Shown here: positions 33,354 to 39,213 of the stretch, in pieces
Numbering within the stretch: the stretch's first letter is position 1
Layout: every line of letters starts with the position of its first letter
Assembly: GCA_900545655.1 (NCBI GenBank)
Contig: UQZY01000018.1
Span: forward strand, 1-39,213
DNA: 39,213 bases
Reading direction: 5' to 3'
Source: an uncultured Oscillospiraceae bacterium
GTDB lineage: Bacteria > Bacillota > Clostridia > Oscillospirales > Acutalibacteraceae
The notes under the pieces: model-generated
What the model saw: only the letters and a program-made list of their open reading frames with translations
Database searches by the model: none
What the model was told of the DNA's origin: nothing
Translations under genes and position numbers: made by a program

Positions 33354-34708
33354 ATAAGATATTTAAAAGATCGTACTGGCTCTATGCCTTCGCCATAGCA
33401 TTTTTTGCGGGCATTGTTACATTGTTTTTCACCATGCAGATTCATGCGTCCGAATGGGTTGTAAAGGATTACAACAAGCATTTGTACTCGGGCGGTGAAT
33501 TTCTTGCTGCCGGTAAGGTTACCGACCGCACCGGAACGGTACTCGCGGAAACGGTAGACGGAGAACGCCGCTACAACGAAAATGAACAGATAAGAAAGGC
33601 CACCCTCCACGTCGTAGGTGATACCACCGGATTCATCTCAACAGGCATCCAGAGTGCCTTCAAGTCAGAACTCACGGGATACAGCCTTATAAACGGCGTA
33701 TATACGCTTAAAAAGAACGGTGCCGGAAACGATGTTCAGCTCTCCATAGACTCAAGACTTTCCGTTACAGCCATGGAGGCTATGGGTAAAAACAAAGGAA
33801 CCGTAGGCGTTTATAACTACAAAACCGGAGAGATCCTCTGCGCGGTTTCTCTGCCGACCTATGACATATACAAAAAACCGGCGGATATCAACACCGACTC
33901 TACCGGAAAGTACGAAGGTATCTACTTAAACAGATTCTTTTCCGGAGTTTATACCCCCGGCTCAACCTTCAAGATTATCACAGCCTGCAGTGCTATAGAA
34001 AACATTCCGGATATCACTACCAGAACCTTCACATGTAACGGAGCGTATGTAAACTCCGCCGGAAGCAAGGTAAAGTGTATGGGAGTACACGGTACCATAG
34101 ACTTTAATAAGGCCCTCAGTCACTCCTGCAACTCCGCCTTTGCGGAAATCGCAGTTGAGCTCGGGAATGAAAAGCTCACAAAAACAGCTGAAGAATGCGG
34201 CTTTAATCAGCCTCTCACCGTGGACAACTTCACATGTGCAAAAAGCAGAATCGATCTCTCTAAAGCATATTCTATCGACAGAGGCTGGGCAGGAATCGGA
34301 CAGTACACCACTCTCGTAAATCCCTGCCATGAGATAACCATTCTCGGCGCAATTGCAAACGGAACCGGTTACACTCCGAGACCGACCGTCATAAAGGGTA
34401 AATCTACTTCAAAGATCGGGTACATGGGCTCTGTTCCCGCCAAAAGGCTCAATGATATGCTGAGGAACAACGTTGAGACCTATTACAGGGACTCCCGCTT
34501 CCCAAACCTTAAGATGTGCGGTAAAACCGGGACGGCAGAGGTCGCCGGAAAAGAGCCTCATGCATGGTTTGTCGGCTATTCGCAGAGATCGGACCTTCCC
34601 CTTGCAATAGTAGTTGTTCTCGAAAACAGCGGAAGTACCGGAATGGGCTCCGCCATACCGGTAGCAAATACCGTCATGCAGAAGGCGGTTGAATTATATG
34701 TAAAATAA
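33350..34708 (+). CDS. Class B penicillin-binding protein (transpeptidase)
   Basis: 452 aa, short for the class. One N-terminal membrane helix (about 10-30), a compact pedestal with RTGTVLAET, then a transpeptidase domain with all three motifs: STFK (S205 nucleophile, K208), SCN (259-261) and KTGTAE (392-397). It cross-links peptidoglycan made by the SEDS partner. The ATGA overlap with the SEDS gene suggests coupled translation. It lacks the extra pedestal domains of large PBP2/PBP3. It ends only 10 bp from the convergent tad operon; no strong terminator hairpin is seen there. Confidence 0.93.
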   Translation: MNKIFKRSYWLYAFAIAFFAGIVTLFFTMQIHASEWVVKDYNKHLYSGGEFLAAGKVTDRTGTVLAETVDGERRYNENEQIRKATLHVVGDTTGFISTGIQSAFKSELTGYSLINGVYTLKKNGAGNDVQLSIDSRLSVTAMEAMGKNKGTVGVYNYKTGEILCAVSLPTYDIYKKPADINTDSTGKYEGIYLNRFFSGVYTPGSTFKIITACSAIENIPDITTRTFTCNGAYVNSAGSKVKCMGVHGTIDFNKALSHSCNSAFAEIAVELGNEKLTKTAEECGFNQPLTVDNFTCAKSRIDLSKAYSIDRGWAGIGQYTTLVNPCHEITILGAIANGTGYTPRPTVIKGKSTSKIGYMGSVPAKRLNDMLRNNVETYYRDSRFPNLKMCGKTGTAEVAGKEPHAWFVGYSQRSDLPLAIVVVLENSGSTGMGSAIPVANTVMQKAVELYVK

Positions 34709-34718
34709 CAGGTTTCTC

Positions 34719-35273
34719 TTATCTGAGAGCCGAAATACTTTCAAGATTCGCTATGATGAAGGCCTGTGCGTTTTCATCATAGTAGTTTGAGTAAAGGTCT
34801 TTACCTCCCTGTTTTACAAACCTCGTTTCAATACCCAACGCATTTCCTGCGGTCGTGGCCTCTCTGTGGACACGACCGTTTTTTATTACACTGGTCAAAA
34901 GACCTTCATTTTCAAGCCACTGTGCCATCCGTATTCCGGAAACAGTCCTTACATCCGGCGGCAAAACACGTTCTATCCTGTGAGAGATAGCGGTAAGCTT
35001 TACGGGTGTCTCAGAAATACTGATACGGCTTCGCTGCTGCTCCGTAATTGAAAATTTTTTCTTTTTGCTGTTTGGTATAGAAACCATACAGTTATTTTTT
35101 ATGACCTCATCAAGAACGGAGGAGACAAAGTTAAACATTCTGCAGAGATTTACATCGTTGAGCACCGAGTCCTCCGGCACCTCCACGTTTTCGACAGGAT
35201 CAATTCCGTTTGACAGCTTATCAAGATAAAGCTTTGCCGTATAAAACATTTCCTTGTTTACTCCACTCATCAT
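34719..35273 (-). CDS. Protein of unknown function, last gene of the tad-like operon
   Basis: 184 aa. No family recognised. The N-terminal half is helical (EMFYTAKLYLDKLSNGIDP...), with a basic stretch SKKKKFSITE near 70-80. The C-terminal half has REATTAGNALGIETRF and ends with NAQAFIIANLESISAL. No signal peptide or membrane helix, so probably cytoplasmic. GGAGGT is 8 nt upstream, and its ATG overlaps the prepilin peptidase stop as ATGA, so it is coupled to that gene. Link to pilus assembly is by position only. Confidence 0.7.
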   Translation of the reverse strand: MMSGVNKEMFYTAKLYLDKLSNGIDPVENVEVPEDSVLNDVNLCRMFNFVSSVLDEVIKNNCMVSIPNSKKKKFSITEQQRSRISISETPVKLTAISHRIERVLPPDVRTVSGIRMAQWLENEGLLTSVIKNGRVHREATTAGNALGIETRFVKQGGKDLYSNYYDENAQAFIIANLESISALR

Positions 35274-35722
35274 ACTATTCGACCTCCAAAGTGCAAAAAA
35301 ATCATGTTGAAAAAATATCCCGCCGCAACAAAGGGAGCAAAGGGAATGACATCCTTTCTTTTCATCTTTTTAAAAATCAGCATAACTACAACCGTCACGG
35401 CGGCAACGACCGATGTAATCGCCATAAAGGGAAGGAACCTGTCGATTCCCATAAAAAATCCCAGTGCAATGATGAGTTTTACGTCTCCGAACCCGAATCC
35501 GTCCTTCATCACAAGCTTGCATACAAATGTCAGAATCACCGCGCAAAGCAATCCGGCAGCAGAGCCCTTTCTCATTTCGGATAAAACTATGATTTTTACT
35601 ATTCCGGTCACAAAAATCAAAATACTCACCACGTCCGGAATCTTATAGCTTTTTATGTCCTTCACTGCTGCCGCAATAAGAAAAACCAGTACTGCCAGTG
35701 TAAATATCTTATCAATACTCAT
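35270..35722 (-). CDS. Prepilin peptidase, A24 family (TadV/CpaA-like)
   Basis: 150 aa with five or so membrane helices. The two aspartates of A24 proteases are visible: D22 in AAVKDIKSYKIPD and D80 in GFGFGDVKL. This is the short form lacking the methyltransferase domain, as in TadV/CpaA. It would cleave prepilin-like leaders, probably of the TadE/TadG-like proteins encoded just upstream or of a Flp pilin outside the window. It overlaps the TadE-like gene (ATGA) and the next gene. Confidence 0.92.
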   Translation of the reverse strand: MSIDKIFTLAVLVFLIAAAVKDIKSYKIPDVVSILIFVTGIVKIIVLSEMRKGSAAGLLCAVILTFVCKLVMKDGFGFGDVKLIIALGFFMGIDRFLPFMAITSVVAAVTVVVMLIFKKMKRKDVIPFAPFVAAGYFFNMIFLHFGGRIV

Positions 35723-36774
35723 ACTTTTGCCTCCTCAAGATAATATATAGTTGCCTCCGTTCCGTAAAGCTCGTTCAGTTCGATAAAAATCGCATCAAGC
35801 ACACCGGAGTATACGGGGCTTTGCGCTTCAAGCGGAAAAATCACGACAAGCTCTTTTCTCTTTATTTCAGGCTTAATCTTTTTTCCGTTTTCCATCTCCA
35901 AGGTGTCCAACGTGGCGATATCATATTCAAAGTCTTCTATGTATTTTTCAAATTGCTTTAAAACGGCGTCGATGTTTATCTCCTTCTCACCGCTGAAGGC
36001 TTCTCCCTTCGGAAAAGCTTCCCCTGAGGATTCTCCGCCGGAAGTAGCTTCTAAAAGATAAGAAGAGGAAAAAATATTCATGGAAAAAATTTCAGATACC
36101 GTGCCTGTACCGGTGTCATAGAGGTCTATACCCTGCCCGCTCTTCACTGCTTTTTCGCCCTGAAGAGCCTTTATTCTTTTTACAAAGTATTTTCCTCTGA
36201 CAAAGTTATTTTGTTGCCAGATTCCCTTTCCTTCTTTTTCCTCAATACTCTCAAATGAAAAGTCATAGGGCAGCCATGCTTTGGTTTTTGCTTCTTTTTT
36301 TACATGAACATTTTTTTCAACAAAACCGAACATTTCTATCTCTATTTCATACTCAAGAGAGATATCAATTTCGCTGTCTCCGTCAAGTATTTCAGATCCG
36401 GAAAAATCCAGTCCGTAAAGGCCTTCCTTAATCCCCTTTTTTCTGAGCCATCCGCCGGGATCGATTGATTCTGTCTTAAGACGTTCTCTTATCAATTCCC
36501 TGCACCAATCCTCCGTATCCCTCCATTCTCCCTTTTCTTCAAAAAACCTCTCTGTGTCATATGCTCTTTCGGACAACTCCATTGACACCTCATTCGCGGC
36601 GTGTCCTATCACGGCCTTCACCTGAACAACCGGGATAAGGCTTATGAGCATCATCATGAGAGCAGTAAAAACACTTAACGACAAAGCCGCCTCTACAGAG
36701 TAGGCTCCGCCCTTTTCCTTGAAAAAATCAGTAAGAATATGTTTTCTCAAATACAATTTCTTTTTCAAAAACAT
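35719..36774 (-). CDS. TadE-like pilus assembly protein
   Basis: 351 aa from ATG 36774, 7 nt after GGAGGT (a longer open frame starts at 36789). After a basic leader, residues about 23-50 hold the hallmark EKGGAYSVEAALSLSVFTAL. This is the pseudopilin-type helix with the conserved Glu (SVEAA) found in TadE/TadG-like proteins. The rest is a large charged extracytoplasmic domain, larger than usual for TadE. The start lies 47 bp inside the preceding DUF5702 gene in another frame, so the two genes genuinely overlap. Confidence 0.8.
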   Translation of the reverse strand: MFLKKKLYLRKHILTDFFKEKGGAYSVEAALSLSVFTALMMMLISLIPVVQVKAVIGHAANEVSMELSERAYDTERFFEEKGEWRDTEDWCRELIRERLKTESIDPGGWLRKKGIKEGLYGLDFSGSEILDGDSEIDISLEYEIEIEMFGFVEKNVHVKKEAKTKAWLPYDFSFESIEEKEGKGIWQQNNFVRGKYFVKRIKALQGEKAVKSGQGIDLYDTGTGTVSEIFSMNIFSSSYLLEATSGGESSGEAFPKGEAFSGEKEINIDAVLKQFEKYIEDFEYDIATLDTLEMENGKKIKPEIKRKELVVIFPLEAQSPVYSGVLDAIFIELNELYGTEATIYYLEEAKV

Positions 36775-39091
36775 GGATTTTACCTCCAAGTCTTACTCCC
36801 GTACCGCAGTTAAGAATATTGAAGCCTCTCTTTTTGTTTTCACAGTTCAGCTGAACGATAATCTGACTCCTCTTTAGGATGTTTCTCTTCGAGTTTTCTC
36901 CTAAAAGACGCAGATAAAGAAACAACTTCAGATAGTCCTCGTATGACATGCTGACTCCCGAGGTGTTCATAAAAGAAGATGAGATGAGCTCGCCCTTGCC
37001 TGAGGTATTTATTTTTTTCTCTCCCGCAAACAGAGAAACCTCTTTCGTATACTCATCAAGTGTATCTCTCAATCTCCCTTTGATATCTCCCTTTGCGGAA
37101 CCCAGCATTTTTGATATTTCATCGTTAACCTTTTTCTCCGCGCGCTTGAGCTCTGAGTTTATTTTTTCCATAATCCTTTCGTATACGGAATCAATTGCTC
37201 CCTTTATCTCGGCATAGGCTCTTTTATAAAGATCTTCATCCGATGAGAAAACTCCGGGAAGCCTCTCATAGATATACGAAGCCAGGCTGTCAAGGCACTC
37301 AGCGCAGAAAAAGTCCTTTGCCATCCTCACGGCATCCGAGTCACACGGGATATCATCTGCTATTTTTTTCAGGAGCCTTTTTATATCCTCCCTGCTGTAA
37401 TTAACCTTCACCCCTGAGATAAGAAGTGTTATTTTGTTTTCCACGGGCGTTGCAACTGTCGATGCAATTGATTCCGCAATACCGTGAGAAGTGGTTTCGA
37501 TGTATCCCGAAACAGCTTTGCTAACCTTAGATACATTGCCTGCGGAAAACTGTTCAATCTGCGAAAAGACGTCGTCAACGACCTTTCCGCCAAATGACGT
37601 TATACCCGCCTCCAGAAGCTTCGGAACATTTTCGAGGGTGAGGTTCCACGTTGCCATGGTTTTGTATACGGGAATCGATTCGCCCCTGCAAAGAAGGTAT
37701 GTATCCGTTACTGATTCCGCCGCAGCCCACGAGAGTAAAATGAGATTCTTTGTAACGGATACACCCGGTCCGGTCATACCGGCGACCGCAGCGGCAACGG
37801 AAAGTGCCGTCTGTCTCATCCTTGTATTGGTCAATGCAAACACCGAGTTCAGAATCATTCTTATCGCAAATATACTGTCAATACAGAGTTCGACATTTGT
37901 ACGCATATTTTCGTTCCCGAAAAGAAGATATTCCGTTTCGGGAAGCCAAAGCTTCTCCGTGTTTTCTGAGGTAAGACAGGTGAACCTGTCAGAAAAAAAC
38001 TCGGCGACATATGCCTGAGAGAGACCTATGCCCGAAAGCCCGGAAAGGGACGAAAAACTGTCGTCCTTTGCTGAAGATCCGATGATTCTTGAATAAATAT
38101 CCTCGGAAACAAGTGTTCTTATGCTTGTGTCGGAGACTTTTTTTGCAAAATCCTTTAAATCAAACTTTTCAATCTCTGCCAAAGAGTCTTTAAAGGTTTT
38201 ACTATCCCCGTCACCTTCCGTCTTTTTTCCTTCGGCACCGGATACGATTACATACTCATAAAATGCGCTTTCCGTAAAGGACAGGTCAGACAAAGAAGCC
38301 TTATCATCAAGGCTTGTAATTCTGTCGATATCCTCATTTATCTTTGTTTGAAACTCCTTAAGTGAGTCGGTGGAAAGATAATCGGAGGAAGAATTACAGT
38401 CTGTTTCCAAAAGAGTTTTCAGCTCCCTGTTTTCTATTTCATCTATGGACGCCTTTAATGCAGCAGCCTCCCTGTCGATTTTTTCAAGATCGCTTGTCAG
38501 AGCCTGCGCGGATCTCATGATATTTTTCAGTTTTTTTACTATATCCGAATTTGATTCGTTAAGGTTTACCGCCGCAATAGATGAATAAATATCCATGACG
38601 CTGTCCCCGGTTCCCGAAATGACCTTAAAATACCCTGAGCACTTTTTTATAACCCGTTCAATTTGCGAAAGCTGTGTAAAAAGAGAAAATTTTTGAGAAA
38701 CAAGGGAAACCCAGTTGTAAGGAGCTTTATAAATCATTGACGCTTTTATCGCTTTTTCATAATTATCAAGCCTTGAAAGCATCATCTCATCGGATAAAGA
38801 TATAAAAAACTCCTTGGTTTCCGGATAATTTTGCAAAACGAGTTTTTTGTACTCCTCCCGACTTTTGCCGTCATACGAAAACGCGGTAAGACCGTATAAT
38901 TCCATGAGTGTACGGTCATAGTCGGATAAAGCGGCGTTTGCCGTAAGTCCCATAATCTCTTTAAATTCATTTTCCGCGCTCTTCAGGCGCACTGCATAAA
39001 CTGCAAGCGACACACAAGAGTACATCGGAAGCATAATCATTATAAGGAAAACCGAAACAGCCCCTTTGCTTTTATCAAAAAATCGCATCAT
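36728..39091 (-). CDS. Large TadG-like / DUF5702 surface protein
   Basis: 787 aa. The start MRFFDKSKGAVSVFLIMIML matches the N-terminal helix of TadG-like and DUF5702 proteins: K-G-A-V-S-V before a hydrophobic segment. A long extracytoplasmic, largely helical and coiled region follows, rich in Ser/Lys/Asp. It ends with a beta-like segment, CENKKRGFNILNCGTGVRLG. It probably sits in the envelope with the TadE-like protein as part of a tight-adherence pilus. The 3' end overlaps tadE. The 5' end overlaps the preceding partial gene by 17 bp. Confidence 0.8.
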   Translation of the reverse strand: MMRFFDKSKGAVSVFLIMIMLPMYSCVSLAVYAVRLKSAENEFKEIMGLTANAALSDYDRTLMELYGLTAFSYDGKSREEYKKLVLQNYPETKEFFISLSDEMMLSRLDNYEKAIKASMIYKAPYNWVSLVSQKFSLFTQLSQIERVIKKCSGYFKVISGTGDSVMDIYSSIAAVNLNESNSDIVKKLKNIMRSAQALTSDLEKIDREAAALKASIDEIENRELKTLLETDCNSSSDYLSTDSLKEFQTKINEDIDRITSLDDKASLSDLSFTESAFYEYVIVSGAEGKKTEGDGDSKTFKDSLAEIEKFDLKDFAKKVSDTSIRTLVSEDIYSRIIGSSAKDDSFSSLSGLSGIGLSQAYVAEFFSDRFTCLTSENTEKLWLPETEYLLFGNENMRTNVELCIDSIFAIRMILNSVFALTNTRMRQTALSVAAAVAGMTGPGVSVTKNLILLSWAAAESVTDTYLLCRGESIPVYKTMATWNLTLENVPKLLEAGITSFGGKVVDDVFSQIEQFSAGNVSKVSKAVSGYIETTSHGIAESIASTVATPVENKITLLISGVKVNYSREDIKRLLKKIADDIPCDSDAVRMAKDFFCAECLDSLASYIYERLPGVFSSDEDLYKRAYAEIKGAIDSVYERIMEKINSELKRAEKKVNDEISKMLGSAKGDIKGRLRDTLDEYTKEVSLFAGEKKINTSGKGELISSSFMNTSGVSMSYEDYLKLFLYLRLLGENSKRNILKRSQIIVQLNCENKKRGFNILNCGTGVRLGGKIHVFEKEIVFEKTYSY

Positions 39092-39213
39092 AAATATCCT
39101 TCAACCCCTCAAAGTCACATCCGGCAGTTTTTAAAATCTCCACAGCCCTCATTTTTTCGGCAGGATTATGTATATCCTTCTCCACTACGGTCTTAAAACA
39201 GAACTTGTCTGAA
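39075..39213 (-). CDS. C-terminal end of an unidentified gene (cut by window edge)
   Basis: The last 45 or so codons read SDKFCFKTVVEKDIHNPAEK and end CDFEGLKDIYDAIF. The stop (TGA at 39077-39075) lies 17 bp inside the DUF5702 gene, the same overlap style as the rest of the operon. The family cannot be told from the fragment. Confidence 0.6.
   Translation of the reverse strand, partial: SDKFCFKTVVEKDIHNPAEKMRAVEILKTAGCDFEGLKDIYDAIF

Noticed and set aside
1..39213. CRISPR array
   Set aside because: No regularly spaced direct repeats seen on reading through the window.

Overview
The window looks like chromosome from an anaerobic, low-to-moderate GC member of the Clostridia (Firmicutes). The signs are AAGGAGG-type ribosome-binding sites, GTG and TTG starts, a CpI-type [FeFe] hydrogenase, a SufU-type SUF locus, a YtrA-type GntR/ABC module, a TspO protein and a SEDS/PBP operon. 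I cannot name genus or species from sequence alone.

Layout. 1-6.3 kb is an AT-rich accessory segment. On the minus strand it carries a small HTH regulator, a PHP-domain/SMC-like ATPase (TrlF type) and a DUF2130 protein with a readable PD-(D/E)XK-like signature, laid out as one operon. An HTH-Fic protein has its own strong promoter containing an inverted repeat, and fragments of an SdpI-like protein and an HNH nuclease follow. 6.3-14.1 kb holds a DUF4143 ATPase, an orphan multi-TM protein with a structured leader, a Sel1-repeat protein, and a pair of lipoprotein genes divergent from a 578-aa protein with two HTH-like segments; a perfect 32-bp palindrome sits in that divergent gap. 14.1-18.1 kb is a GntR-ABC ATPase-permease operon with a 17-bp-arm operator, plus tspO.

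18.1-22.5 kb is the sulfur/Fe-S region. The sufC-B-D-S-U locus is broken: sufC lacks its 5' end, sufB is cut after about 145 codons and joins a 5'-truncated sufS (sufD is gone), and sufU has a -1 frameshift lying exactly on an A AAA AAG slippery heptamer. Next to it are an intact Rrf2/IscR-like regulator and cysK, each with the same palindromic operator; cysK also has a possible 9-codon leader peptide ending in Cys.

22.5-31.1 kb holds glmS (with no room for a glmS ribozyme in its leader), a DUF975 membrane protein, three small genes, a YfbR-like HD nucleotidase, and a two-gene [FeFe] hydrogenase operon whose second subunit fuses a NuoF-type Fe-S domain to a GltD/NfnB-like NAD(P)-FAD module. 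31.2-34.7 kb is an FHA-SEDS-class B PBP operon for peptidoglycan synthesis. 34.7-39.2 kb is a tightly overlapping Tad-pilus-like operon (DUF5702/TadG-like protein, TadE-like protein, prepilin peptidase and two unknowns), running off the right edge.

All identifications come from reading motifs; no database search was run.
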